From contig JALGAQ010000009.1 of NCBI GenBank assembly GCA_028829895.1, forward strand, positions 3,596,001 to 3,660,000: a stretch of 64,000 nucleotides of DNA, in the 5' to 3' direction. This stretch comes from Sinotaia quadrata (Eukaryota; Mollusca; Gastropoda; Architaenioglossa; Viviparidae). Below are positions 12,679 to 23,960 of this stretch, piece by piece. Below the pieces are notes generated by a model. That model did no database searches. It had not been told where the DNA came from and worked only from the letters and a program-made list of their open reading frames with translations. A program made the position numbers and the translations under genes. Each line of letters opens with the position of its first letter. The first letter of the stretch is position 1.

Positions 12679-12960
12679 CTAGACGATCCAAGCGTGACAG
12701 CCATAAAAAAGAACCGAAACGACTAGCGAGATACAAATTTTGTACTTTGTTTTGAAACCCATCTTCTCATTCCAAAATACAGCCATCACTGAAGTTGCTT
12801 TGGCTGTTGGACTATAGATTTCGTCAGTACTCGTAACGTCCTTGCTGGGTGTTGCGCTCAGGTAATTTGAACGGTCTCCCTGCTGTAGTATTTGAACATT
12901 TACTTTTGACTTTCTTGCACTTAATTCCATTCCATATGCGTAGCTCTGTTGTTCAGGCAT
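12679..12960 (-). pseudogene. LINE RT thumb fragment (left arm)
   Basis: A 93-codon frame with YGMELSARKSKV, then VFWNEKMGFKTKYKICISLV and VLFYGCHAWIV. This is the spacing of the region after the FADD box in APE-type LINE reverse transcriptases (YG-x-E-x-S-x-x-K-S-K, later Y-G-C-x-A-W). The middle is condensed, so a deletion is likely. It looks like a different LINE family from copies A-K here. Confidence 0.55.
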
Positions 12961-13198
12961 CTGTTCTGTTTAATTAAATTCTGAATAAAATAAAAAACAA
13001 ATTTCCTTATTATGTTATCTTCTCTGGTGTTGTAATTTTAACCACCAAAATGTGTTATTTTACTCTGACATATTTAAAACAGTTATTTTACTATCTAAGT
13101 GTCAACGTTGCGGCCAACCTGGGTTAGTATTCCATCTGATCACCTGATGTTCAATATGACAACAGTTAGAAACAAATATTACATTCCTCACAGTTTTG

Positions 13199-13560
13199 CT
13201 AAAATGCTCTATGGCAAATACTATCATACCATAAATAACAAGATGCGTGCAGGTCGTAGCACTTGGCGGCTATAAACGCACCTGCACAATGCAGGTCAAA
13301 CTGTGCAGAACGTAAGCTGTAAAATGAAAGTGAAAATTCATGAAAGCAGCCTTTCTCAAAAGAGTGCAACACGAAAATGAACAATGATCTGTTTTGGACA
13401 TTTGAATACCAAATGCATTGGAAGTGAATATAGACACTTTTTATATATGGTCACTTGATTGAAACCAGCTGGCTGATTATTCAACAAAGATCATAATATT
13501 TAACGAATTCCTCTCGGATTAACTTTATGAGGAACCTTTTGACGGGGATGAATTAATATG
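13199..13560 (+). repeat. dispersed repeat adjoining RTE-like 3' end (left arm)
   Basis: Shares about 300 bases with 15260-15621 (mirror) and with 45847-46140 (same orientation), including GCACTTGGCGG and TCAAACTGTGCAGAA. In each place it lies beside the 3' end of an RTE-like LINE, so it may be part of a longer 3' region or a shared insertion context. Confidence 0.5.
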
Positions 13561-14016
13561 TTCTTTTCATCACAGATATTTTTATTATAGTCTATTCCTG
13601 CTTTCTTATTTTTGCATGTGGGGATATAATCGCGCTATTTCTTTCATGATTACTTGTATTTTGTTCACTGATCCGTCGTATGTGGCTGTAGATTCCTTTG
13701 GTAGACAGGCAGATTTTTACCGGCACACTGATAACTAATTACCCATGACCACGGTTTTGCTTAGGCTAATGCTAAGTTCGAATTCCTCACAATCATGGTT
13801 ACACGAATGATTTGTCCCTGCAGTCCTTAATCAGAATCAGCCTTCAAGCCTCATCGTCCACAAATAGTAACTTCCTCACGAATACTTTCCTGATTGTGCT
13901 TTTTGATCGAAGTCTTGCCGGGTTGAATAATTCACCGTCACTCTCAGTGTGGAGAAGAATCACATCGTTTGAACTGCTATAGGCGTTTCTGCGCAGTAGA
14001 AAGATGAAAATTCCAA
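13500..14016 (-). pseudogene. 3' half of RTE-like LINE copy B, inverted duplicate
   Basis: Minus strand: the RT from just before the catalytic box (VRKLLFVDDEA-like) into the 3' region. It duplicates 14804-15330 in opposite orientation. The break at about 14016 lies inside the RT coding region. Confidence 0.65.
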
Positions 14017-14019
14017 ATG

Positions 14020-15330
14020 GCAATATTATCAGTTACAGACAGAAGGCGATGAAGAGATGGGCTGAGTACTACCAAGAGCTGAAATTGTAGACTTCTACAC
14101 TGTCGTATGCTGCTATAGATTTTGCCATTAACCTGCCTGCAATAACCATACTAGACGATCTTTCTACGCTGTCAGAACTAGCAAATATTCTACAGATCTG
14201 GAAAAAGTATAAATTCGCTGGTAGAAGTCTTAACACATTTTAGATTCTGAAAGCTGGAATTCGGGCATCTCTACTCTCGAAAGCGGAACAAAAATTGATT
14301 CCGTGCTGGGATATAAGAACTGTCGCATAAGAAATACTCTATTCAAAGATAATCACACTGTACAAGAACAAGGGGAATCGCAGCAATTGTTCAAAATACC
14401 GCGTTGTATCACCAGTCAATGTCATCGGCAAAGTCTCCGCTCACACGGTAATCATCAGACAGTAAATTCGAGTGGAGCGCGTCTAACTAGAAACTGAATA
14501 CGGATTCCGAGCCGGAAGATCAATTATCGATATGATATATTCTCTGAGGCGATTGCAAGTAAAATTCCGTGAAAATCATCGACCAGTTTACGTTTCCTTT
14601 GTTGATCTCACAAAATCATTCGACTTGGTAATTCGAACGGGAATGTACAATCTCCTGAAAAACGTTGTCTGTCCCCTCAAAATACTTCAAATGACTGTCG
14701 TCTTCCACGAAGCATGCAAGATACAGTATACTATGATGGGTCAACATCCAACAACCTTCCCAACAAAAACGGCCTGGAGCCAAGAAGCGTCCTCGCACTC
14801 ACTCTGGAATTTTCATCTCTCTGCTGCGCAGAAACGCCTATGGCAGTTCAAACGATGTGATTCTTCTCCACACCGAGAGTGACGGTGAATTATTCAACCC
14901 GGCAAGACTTCGATCAAAAAGCATAATCAGGAAAGTATTCGTGAGGAAGTTACTATTTGTGGACGATGAGGCTTGAAGGCTGATTCTGATTAAGAACTTC
15001 AGGGACAAATCATTCGTGTAACCATGATTGTGAGGAATTCGAACTTAGCATTAGCCTAAGCAAAACCGTGGTCATGGGTAATTAGTTATCAGTGTGCCGG
15101 TAAAATTCTGCCTGTCTACCAAAGGAATCTACAGCCACATACGACGGATCAGTGAACAAAATACAAGTAATCATGAAAGAAATAGCGCGATTATATCCCC
15201 ACATGCAAAAATGAGAAAGCAGGATTAGACTATAATAAAAATATCTGTGATGAAAAGAACATGTTAATTCATACCCGTGAAAAGGTTCCTCATAAAGTTC
15301 ACCTGAGAGGAATTCTTTAAACATTATGAT
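14020..15330 (+). pseudogene. RTE-like LINE copy B across the inverted-repeat spacer
   Basis: Plus-strand RT begins with the linker (a WAEYYQEL-like stretch near 14070) and runs through the fingers (GFRAGRSIIDM near 14500; FVDLTKSFDLV near 14600) into the right arm, where the catalytic box reads FVDDEA (about 14960). An internal deletion then joins a KTVVMG region directly to the C-terminal zinc finger remnant (CLSTKGIYSHIRR, about 15107-15150) and the 3' UTR. Frameshifts are numerous. The spacer 14017-14803 holds the only copy of the 5' part of this fragment. Confidence 0.7.
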
Positions 15331-15621
15331 CTTTGTTGAATAATCAGCCAGCTGGTTTCAATCAAGTGACCATATATAAAAAGTGTCTATATTCACTTCC
15401 AATGCATTTGGTATTCAAATGTCCAAAACAGATCATTGTTCATTTTCGTGTTGCACTCTTTTGAGAAAGGCTGCTTTCATGAATTTTCACTTTCATTTAA
15501 CAGCTTACATTCTGCACAGTTTGACCTGCATTGTGCAGGTGCGTTTATAGCCGCCAAGTGCTACGACCTGCACGCATCTTGTTATTTATGGTATGATAGT
15601 ATTTGCCATAGAGCATTTTAG
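15260..15621 (-). repeat. dispersed repeat adjoining RTE-like 3' end (right arm)
   Basis: Mirror of 13199-13560. The two copies differ by several substitutions, including two that change the 61-codon frame crossing them. Confidence 0.5.
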
Positions 15622-15859
15622 CAAAACTGTGAGGAATGTAATATTTGTTTCTAACTGTTGTCATATTGAACATCAGGTGATCAGATGGAATACTAACCCA
15701 GGTTGGCCGCAACGTTGACACTTAGATAGTAAAATAACTGTTTTAAATATGTCAGAGTAAAATAACACATTTTGGTGGTTAAAATTACAACACCAGAGAA
15801 GATAACATAATAAGGAAATTTGTTTTTTATTTTATTCAGAATTTAATTAAACAGAACAG

Positions 15860-16141
15860 ATGCCTGAACAACAGAGCTACGCATATGGAATGGAATTAAG
15901 TGCAAGAAAGTCAAAAGTAAATGTTCAAATACTACAGCAGGGAGACCGTTCAAATTACCTGAGCGCAACACCCAGCAAGGACGTTACGAGTACTGACGAA
16001 ATCTATAGTCCAACAGCCAAAGCAACTTCAGTGATGGCTGTATTTTGGAATGAGAAGATGGGTTTCAAAACAAAGTACAAAATTTGTATCTCGCTAGTCG
16101 TTTCGGTTCTTTTTTATGGCTGTCACGCTTGGATCGTCTAG
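15860..16141 (+). pseudogene. LINE RT thumb fragment (right arm)
   Basis: Identical in translation to 12960-12679 (-). Confidence 0.55.
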
Positions 16142-16179
16142 TATGGTTATTGCCCTGATAATATTATACTTTGCTGATA

Positions 16180-16950
16180 TGAGTGGGGCCGTTTTGAAAC
16201 CTTTCAGAATAAAAGGCACCACAAAATCAATAGAGCCTAGCTAAAACGTATATTTGTCAACCGAAAAGAATAAATAGATAAGAGTGTTGTTAATCCATGA
16301 AGAGAAATGTAATATAAAGAGGTATGGACAAACATAACCACGTTCAGGACAACATGAGCTGATAATCTAAGTCGCTCTGGACATTCGGAGATGGATTGAA
16401 TGTCCTACTTGTAACAGCTTCCAGGAACTCTAGCCTCTCACGATCTCTTGCTTTGTGGATTATGATATGCTCGCAGAGTTGATCGTTATCAAGTATGAGT
16501 TTAGTCACAGTGCTCTTCGGAATCTTGTAAACGGTAGAGTATAGCCACTTGAGTACGTGATCCCTCACTCGATCCTTCAAAAATATTATTGTGAATGTTT
16601 ATATTTTCTTGTGGATAATGCATTTTTTATACTAATTTAATTTTTCAAAGTATGAAATAAGATTGACCGTCAACAATCCAAACAGGAACAATCAATTAGA
16701 AAAAGATCAATGATAGCGTAGCTAAAAATGTCTAATTGTGAACCGAAAAGAACGAATAGATAGGAGGTTTCTTAATCCATGCAGGGAAAAAATAATACAA
16801 AATGGGTATGAATAATCATAACTAAGTTCAGGGCAACTTGAGCTGATAATCCAAGTTGAAAATCACGGTGACGGAGTTATTTTCAAAAAGGTGCTGCTAA
16901 TGAGATAAACCGTGATGTTTTCCCCAGCGTGAACGCCTTGAAAACCTATT
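16180..16950 (-). mobile_element. two adjacent Penelope-like C-terminal/3' segments (right arm)
   Basis: Mirror image of 11870-12640; the coding segment 16580-16344 translates identically to the left-arm copy. Confidence 0.45.
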
Positions 16951-17389
16951 CTACTCCGTGACATAATTTTTGGAATATCTATTCCATCTCTGTGTTATTC
17001 TCGATCACATCCTAATAGCCTGTACTGTATGCTTATCGAAAATCAGTAGATGTTTATGTCTAAATAAAGGTGTATTGTAGTTCTTATTTTAGTCCGTATT
17101 TTTTTTTATACTCGCTGTTTCCCTCGCTGTTTCCTAAGTTTATCGTCACATGTTTATTAACATCTTTCGACCGAAGTATATCCGTACACGTCCCGTGAAA
17201 TTTGGGATTGCTACTTGCTGCCATTTCTATTCATTTTACTCTTCGGCAAATTAGAAATTTCAAAGTATTGTTCTTGGCGTTTTTTATTTGTGAATTTTAG
17301 CAAATGTCTAAATGTTTTCAACGTGGATTAATGTGTTCAGTAGTTTCAGCAGCATTCTTTATTAGATTTGTTTGCTCATTTATGTGATG

Positions 17390-17840
17390 CAATTGTTTCT
17401 GACCAAAAACAAATCAAGAAGTTTGACGGTAAAATCAATAACGGGGATTATATGTTTCCGTCCTGCTTGGAAAAGTAAATATATTTAAGATCATTGTCTA
17501 TCCATCTATCATCAACAGTGGAAGCAAAAGACCATTTCTACGAAGAACAGCAGAATTCGATTCAGTGTATCTCAGCTTCAGACAAGCTTTATCTACTTGG
17601 AGATTTTAATGCGCAAGTAAGATCAGATAACGAATCCTGACCAAGATCCCTCGGTTATTTAGACTTGGCAACCTAAATTTAAACGGACCACGCCTGCTGA
17701 AATTCTGCGCTCACCATTATCTTTGTGTGACAAACACCTTCTTCTCGACGAAACCACATCACCGGTTCTCTTGTTAACATCCGAACTGGAGCCGAAATGC
17801 GCAACCAAATGCACTGCTCCCATTGAATACAAAAATACCA
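17390..17840 (+). pseudogene. LINE APE endonuclease fragment (right arm)
   Basis: The plus strand reads KDHFYEE, then LYLLGDFNAQVRSDNES and CVTNTFFSTKPHHR, matching the endonuclease at 21100-20860 (-) and 55790-56020 (+). The GDFNA motif holds the catalytic Asp/Asn. A stop follows NES, and the downstream HQLD and SDH-type motifs are missing. It is an orphan piece between a Penelope-like fragment and the arm end. Confidence 0.65.
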
Positions 17841-18479
17841 TTCTGTATTAAGAAGAAAACAGGATAATTTCGCTCACTTGATGGAAATTCAAACTTTGAT
17901 GTTATACTTGATCCTCAACTTAAGAATTGTAATGCATAAATATATATGTGTGTGTACTGACAATGCAAGGATCTACAAGCTAAAGTTATATTTACGCTCA
18001 GTAATTGATGCCTTCCTGACAGATGTGCTGCCAATAGTTTTCATGAACCGTTCTTAGATAATGAATTGTTTACGAGCTATTATATCTACTTGAAGGCATC
18101 ATCGAACAAGTATACCTTTAAAATTGTACTCCATTCAACTAACTAAACGCATTTTCAATCGCAGTCTCTTAATCCATTTCGTCCGAGAATAAAGCACACG
18201 TCAGTAGATCGTATGGTTACTGTGATTACCATTGGAGTGACACTCTGCTTAATCATGAGAAGCTTCATGAACTAGTTGTTGTGAGTTGCTGATTCATTTT
18301 ATGAGATCGAAAATTAACCTTCATGGGCTTGATAACGATGTCTTCTCATATCTGAAATATCTAATCCTCACGTTCGATTCATAATGGTAGAACTTTGTGT
18401 TCCATATTAGCAAATGATCTCTCGGTGTAAACCAGTGAAACGAGCGAGAGGGTGATTCGCAATCATTCATTCATATTTA

Positions 18480-18860
18480 CATGTCTAACGGTCTGGTTGC
18501 TGATTCGAAGGGCCTTCTCATATAGACCGTTATTTGACTCCATTGCTAAGGATCTAATTCTCCATCCGAACCACTAAGATACCAGTGGAGTAAAGACGTG
18601 AATGATCAACCGTAATTGAGTGGACCTGAAAAGGGCCGTGGATTGGATATCCTGTCCAGCGCTGAACGCGAAGAGGAATCCAGGGAAGAGGGGTCTTGTC
18701 TGCTGCATTCCTGGGTCCGCTTATAATGATCTTCAGTTTCAGCTGATAGACCGAAGCATCATTGGCTGCATCTTGTCTAATTATAGCTGAGCTCACGGAT
18801 GTTGGGTTCCGTCACGCTTGAGTCACTGGAATCTGCTTTGTTGTGTCGCCATACACGCTA
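18480..18860 (-). repeat. dispersed repeat, family X (right arm copy)
   Basis: Mirror of 9960-10340, differing by a few substitutions near 18783-18850. Confidence 0.6.
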
Positions 18861-19121
18861 CCTCAGAATTCTGTGATCCGGGAGAGCGATCATGTTCAGA
18901 CGTTGCGAAGTTCGATTGCTTTGAAAATCCGTTGGTGGCTCATTGATTCCTTGACATTGAGTACGATGACAGGTGTACGATATTGTTTGCAGTTACGGTT
19001 GTAGTTACGGTTGTGGTTATATGTTGGTTTTGAAACTTATATTTCCCTGTTTGTATTGCTTACTCTTAGCCATTGTGTAAATATTTTTTATGTGCGATTT
19101 TCTAAACGCTTGTATAAGTAT

Positions 19122-19565
19122 TCCTCCAATGTAATGGTAAAGATTGTTTATAGCGGCATTTGGGCAGGAGTGACCACATCGTTCTCCTCCTTCAAAACGT
19201 TTCCAGTGCTAGGCAATTAAACGCAAATGCGTAGCTCGTCAGAAGAGTCGATAAATATAACGTTGAACGAAGCACTTCACACATAACATTTCGATTACAG
19301 CGATCCCGAATCTCACTGTACATCTCTGACAATTTATCTTAGCGGAGTCCTTACCAAAAATGCACGAATTATTCCATGGAATATATGGACTTCGAGATCA
19401 ATCTCATGTGTACTATTGTGCGTTTCTGCTGAACGGAGCGGGATAATTTTCGACGAAATAATTTAGCAGCTTCATTTCGTTTAAAGTAAATCCGAAGGTA
19501 GACCGTTTTGGCAACATCATCAGAAGATTGAACTTCCCGAAATTTGCTATATTCATCAGTAAATG
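19122..19565 (+). pseudogene. CR1-like LINE fragment (endonuclease-RT linker)
   Basis: The plus strand resembles the CR1-like element at 53420-53720: GIWAGVTTSFSSFKTFPVLG here against LWAVVTTSFSFLNKCAVL there, then a DPESHCTSL segment. It covers the end of the endonuclease and the linker. It is cut at 19121 by the inverted-repeat arm and at 19565 by LINE copy C. Confidence 0.55.
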
Positions 19566-21658
19566 TTCTTGGAAGACGACAATCATTTGCAGCAATTTTG
19601 GAGGGCAGCCGATCTTTTTTAGTACTCTATATAATCCAGTTCGACTGACCATGTCAAATGTCTTTGTGAGGTCAACAATGGCTACATAAAGTGGCTTGTT
19701 GATCTTCCAGCGCTGTATCCAAATTGAATTTCTGGATAGACTCGTTCAGCTAGAATTTGCGGTCTTTTGAGGACGCCCCGAGCGAAGAATTTGCAGATGA
19801 CGCTGAGAATGGAGATTCTGCGGTAGTTAGAGCAGACGCTTTGGTCTCCTTTGTTTTTTACAATGTAATTATTTTTGCGTCGCGCATTTCTTGTGGAAGA
19901 GTTCTTTCCTCCCAGCATTGAATTAATAGTTAATGCAGCTGCAAAAGTAGAGAAGCTCGTAGCCAAGCTTTCAGGATCTCAGATGTGATGCCATTTTGAC
20001 CAGGGGCTTTCACATTTTTCATTTTCTTCAGAGCATCGTCCAGTTCTCCACGCGTCGGTTGATCATCCAGTGTTGTCATTTTCATCATTTTTGGGTTGAC
20101 GTCCATCGCAGAATCTTATGCTTTAGTTGGATTGGTGTATAGTCCTTTGTAATATTCAGCCCACCTCTGCATTTTCTTTTGTTAGTCTGAAATGGTGATT
20201 CCATTTGCTGATTTCAGTGGAGCCGTTTTGATAATTCGTGGGCAGAGGGCTTTATTTATGCCCTCATACATGACGCGGATGTTGCCGAAATCGGCGCAAG
20301 CTAAATATCTAGGCATATATCGAGCCAGTAGTTGTTTGCACATCGTCGTTTGGTCCGCTGAGCCTCTCGTCTGTATTTTCGACGAATTTCAAGGGTTGTT
20401 TTTAAGGGGTTAGTTTTGTATTCAGTGAGTGCAGTGCGTTTTGCTGCAAGTAGCGGCTCAATTTCTGCGATGCTGGCTATGAACCAATCCGCGTTTCGTC
20501 GGTCCTGTTTGCCGAAGACAGTGAAAGCAGTGTTCCATATTTCATCGCTTATTTGTTGCCATCTGCTTTCGACGTCATTTGCATAGCAGGTGTTTAATAT
20601 ATTTTCTATGGCAGCTGCAAAGCGATCACGTAATTCTTGGACAGCTACCCTACTGCTGTTAATGCGGGGATGTCCTTTCATCCTTTGATAGTTGATACGT
20701 TTAGGTTGCAGGCGCATTTTGCTTCCAACGAGAGAATGGTCTGTGTCGCAATCTGCACTGTGGTAGCTGCGGGTTTTCAACACCGTGTTCAGTAGTCTTC
20801 TGCGGGTGATGATGAGATGAAGTTTGTGCCAATTGTGGCTTCTCGGGTGTTGCCAAGAGACGCGGTGATGTGGTTTCGTCGAGAAGAATGTGTTTGTCAC
20901 ACAAAGGTCATGATGAGCGCAGAATTCCAGCAGGCGTTGCCCGTTTTCATTTAGATTGCCGACGCCAAAGGAGCCGAGGCATTTTGGCCAAGATTCGTTG
21001 TCTGATCCAACTCGCGCATTAAAATCTCCAAGTACATAAAGATGGTCTGAAGCTGGGATTCGCTGAATCAAACTGTACAGTTCTTCGTAGAAATGATCTT
21101 TCTCATCCACTGTCGCCGAGAGTGTTGGTACATAAACAATTTTTAGGTGAACCGGTCCGGCGGATGCGTTGAGCTTCAACGTGAAAATTCGAGGTGTTAC
21201 TTTTCACATATTTCGACGGATGTTGGAAGTGCGTTTCGCACGGCGAAGCCTACACTATGTTGACGAGGCTCGTTGAGTACCTTTCCTTGCCAGTAGAATT
21301 GTATAGTCGCTTTCGCGGAGGATGCCATATTTTGGTAAACTGGTCTCTTGTAGCGCAGCGATATCGACATTCAGTCGCGTGAGCTCAAAATCAACTACAT
21401 CAGTTTTCTTCACAGTGTCCAGACCACAGTCGCTTTCAGGTTTGGGAACACCTAAAGTGGGAATATTCCAGCTCACAACAATAGATTTTGCTGTTTATTT
21501 GTTTTATTTGTGTTAGCGGGTGAATTTGTTTAGAGTCTGCTTTTCGGTGTTTCTCCTAGCTCCAAGTACTCCCTTGAAGCAGGCAGACCTGGCGGGTCAG
21601 CATCTTATTGGCTAAGGGCTGCCCAGCTCGATGCGGGCGATAGCTGACCAGTAGAGCA
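19566..21658 (-). mobile_element. RTE-like LINE copy C: 5' UTR, endonuclease and N-terminal RT (inverted 5' segment)
   Basis: Minus strand, from a 5' UTR matching 55210-55400 (21658-21480) through a nearly intact APE endonuclease (21476-20700), linker and RT fingers, ending at KLLQMIVVFQE (19566). Frameshifts split endonuclease and RT. The left end joins unrelated CR1-like DNA. At the right end its 5' UTR abuts plus-strand sequence that resumes exactly where copy C stops, so copies C and D probably derive from one insertion with an inverted 5' part. Confidence 0.8.
20301..21179 (-). pseudogene. APE endonuclease domain and linker of copy C
   Basis: A 292-codon frame, the longest uninterrupted LINE coding stretch in the window. 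It holds HLYVLGDFNARVGSDNES (catalytic Asp and Asn), CVTNTFFSTKPHHRVSWQHP and CDTDHSLVGSK (the SDH-like terminal motif). The usual HQLDLI has become HKLHLI, losing an aspartate. The N-terminal part (SWNIPTLG and ALQET with the catalytic Glu) lies in another frame at 21476-21255. The enzyme would nick target DNA for priming. The linker continues through RRNADWFIASIAEIEPLLAA toward the RT. Confidence 0.78.
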
Positions 21659-23533
21659 CGAATATATGCAAGGCACGGTGCAATGCAATAGCTCAACTTC
21701 AAGCGCATTCCCGATCAAGAATGGAGTAAAGCTGAACGAGTGTATCCAGAAACTCAATGTGGATTCAGCGCTGGAAGATCAACCATCCATATGATATTTT
21801 ACCTGAGGCTACTGCAAGAAAAATGTCGAGAGCAAAACAGGCCAGTTTATGTAGCCTTTGTTGACCTTACGACGGCATTTGACATGGTCAGTCGAACTGG
21901 ATTATACAGACTCCTGAAGAAGATCGGCTGCCATCCAAAATTGCTGCAAACGATTGTCGACTTCCAAGAAGATATGCAAGGAACGGTGCATTGCGATAGC
22001 TCAAATTCATTCGCATTAACGATCAATAATGGTGTAAAGCACGTTTGTGTGCTTGCGCCGACATTGTTCGGCATTTTCTTTTCAATGATGCTCGCATTCG
22101 CCTGCAGGGATTCAAATGATGGGATATTCCTTCACACCAGAGCGACGGCGGATTATTCAACCCTGCGCGACTTCGGGCCAAAACTAAAATTCGAAAAGTA
22201 TTTCTGAGGAAGCTGTTGTTTGCGGATGATGCAGCCTTGACAGCCCATTGTAAGGAAGGATTACAGGGACTAATAAGCTGTTTCGCCAGTGCGTGCAAGG
22301 AATTCGGCCTAACAATCAGTTTAAACAAAACCAAAGTCATTGGCCAAGGGGTTAATAGTGCGCCGGAAATTTCGATTGAAGGCTGCACACTGGAGGTAGT
22401 AAATGAATTCCCCTATCTGGGATCCACTATCTCCAGTAACCTCTCTTCATATTCCGAACTAAGCAAGCGTATTGGTAAAGCAGCAACAATAATGTCGCGA
22501 CTGCACAAACGCGTCTGAAGAAACCCGAAGCTGACCATCAATACAAAAATGCAGATTTACCGGTCTTGCGTGTTGAACACTCTGCTCTACGGCAGCGAAA
22601 CATGGACGCTACATTCACACCAGCAACGCAAACTAAATGTGTTCCACTTACGCAATCTTCGGAAAATACTACAAATACGATGGCAAGATCACATCTCAAA
22701 CAACGTCGTCCTTCAACGAGCCGGACTTCAATGTATGTTCGCAGTCCTGGTTCATAGTCGTCTACGTTGGATTGAACATGTAACACGAATGGATGAAAAC
22801 CGCATCCCAAAGGCCATGCTCTACGGTGAACTTGCCGCTGGTTCCAGATCAGTCGGAAGACCGAACCTACGCTACAAGGACATAGTCAAGCGTGACATCA
22901 AATGCGGAGTAATCGACCTGTTGAACTGGGACAAACGCGCAGCGGATCGCAGCAGCTGGCGGAGCGTTATAAGGCAGCAGCCCAAAGAATAGACCAAGAC
23001 CACAAGAAGTCGCGGGATAAGAAAAAAATCGAAAATAACATGCGTTCTAAAAGCAGAACGCCCGTTGTCTGTAGTGGCTGTAGTGGCTGTAGTAAAATGT
23101 GCTTGTCTAGTATAGGCCTCTACAGTCACAGACGACGTTGTTAAAATAATATAACACTTAGACAAAATACTGAATGTAAAAAATCATAAATGAAATAAAT
23201 AATTTCAGACGACAACAGTATTAATAATTAAGGAATAACAATAATGACAAAAAGTACTGATCAATTTAATGTTAACGATATTAAAGATAAAAACACAAAT
23301 AACAAAATATAAATGAAGCAATTAGCACAACTATTATTACCCACAATATCACATGAAATAAATTAAATTTAAAAGTAGCTAAGAATATGAGATAAAACAA
23401 AATCAGACCAGCAGAAACAGGAATAAACTAAGTTAGAAAATTAACACAAAATTATACAAAATTAGAAGAATATTCGACAAAGTAAAGCGAAGTGACAAAT
23501 ACCATATTCTCTCGAGACTGACGGTCGCCAACC
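21656..23533 (+). mobile_element. RTE-like LINE copy D: RT, C-terminal zinc finger and 3' UTR
   Basis: Plus strand. It starts with about 75 bases of mid-RT sequence (MQGTVQC...NGVK), then jumps back roughly 310 bases in element order to the ERVYPETQCGF-like region at 21730 and runs to the 3' terminus at 23533. RT motifs: YVAFVDLTTAFDMV, VCVLAPTLFGIFF and FADDAALTAH (22216). Thumb: LLYGSETWTLHSHQQRK and WQDHISNNVVLQRAGLQ. The C-terminal finger CSKMCLSSIGLYSHRRRC is intact (about 23090-23141) but in another frame. Breaks: a frameshift near 22140 and a stop near 22518. The 3' UTR (23145-23533) matches copies A and K. Confidence 0.85.
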
Positions 23534-23544
23534 ATCAGTAAATC

Positions 23545-23960
23545 TTACTCATCAAGGAGCATTGCTCTGTTTTATTTTGGAAAACGCGAATCGACGTATC
23601 TGATCAAAGAGATTCTAAACAGCCTGTTTTTTCATTGACATTGGGACAAAACTATGAAAATTTGTGTATTGTCCTGTCAGCGATTGTTCATGTTGGGCTC
23701 CAGTATTGACAGATCTATCAACATATGATTTGAAAATCCATAAAACGTATTAGTTATTCTTATCCTCTCCAATCGTAAAACTCCAGCCTGGATGACAATT
23801 ATTAAGAGTTTTGAGAACATGCCGTCTACTACGTTTCTTCTTGCATATGACAAAAATGTTATCAAAGTAGCTAGCACTCAGCGGAAATGCATTCAACCCT
23901 GTTCTCGTATTTTGGACATCAAAATTTCTGCTCACATGGCCAAGCCATCAGATTGCAAGT
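23545..23960 (-). pseudogene. Penelope-like reverse transcriptase fragment
   Basis: Minus strand: SYFDNIFVICKKK, then LKTLNNCHPGWSFTIGED, and in a neighbouring frame TGQYTNFHSFVPMSMKK. These match the catalytic YVDDTFVI block, the LN-x-x-HP-x-I-x-FT block and the following GQY-x-NF block of Penelope-like RTs. The catalytic Asp pair has become Asp-Asn. Stops and frameshifts are present. It lies directly beyond the 3' end of LINE copy D. Confidence 0.65.

Larger units (their letters stand above)
9699..14016 (+). repeat. left arm of large inverted repeat
   Basis: Reverse complement of about 14804-19121. Matching positions sum to 28820 at every point I checked from 9809 to 13960, so there is no net insertion or deletion over more than 4 kb. 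Stretches at 10041-10340, 10979-11161, 12240-12476 and 12679-12960 look identical to their partners. Scattered substitutions occur near 9973, 10022-10037 and more densely from about 13312 inward. It carries minus-strand endonuclease and LINE fragments and plus-strand Penelope-like fragments. Confidence 0.95.
14804..19121 (-). repeat. right arm of large inverted repeat
   Basis: Mirror copy of 9699-14016. The arm ends at 19121; the sequence then continues without a gap into a CR1-like fragment, whereas the left arm ends at an N gap. The right arm is therefore the copy that is in contiguous context. Confidence 0.95.
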
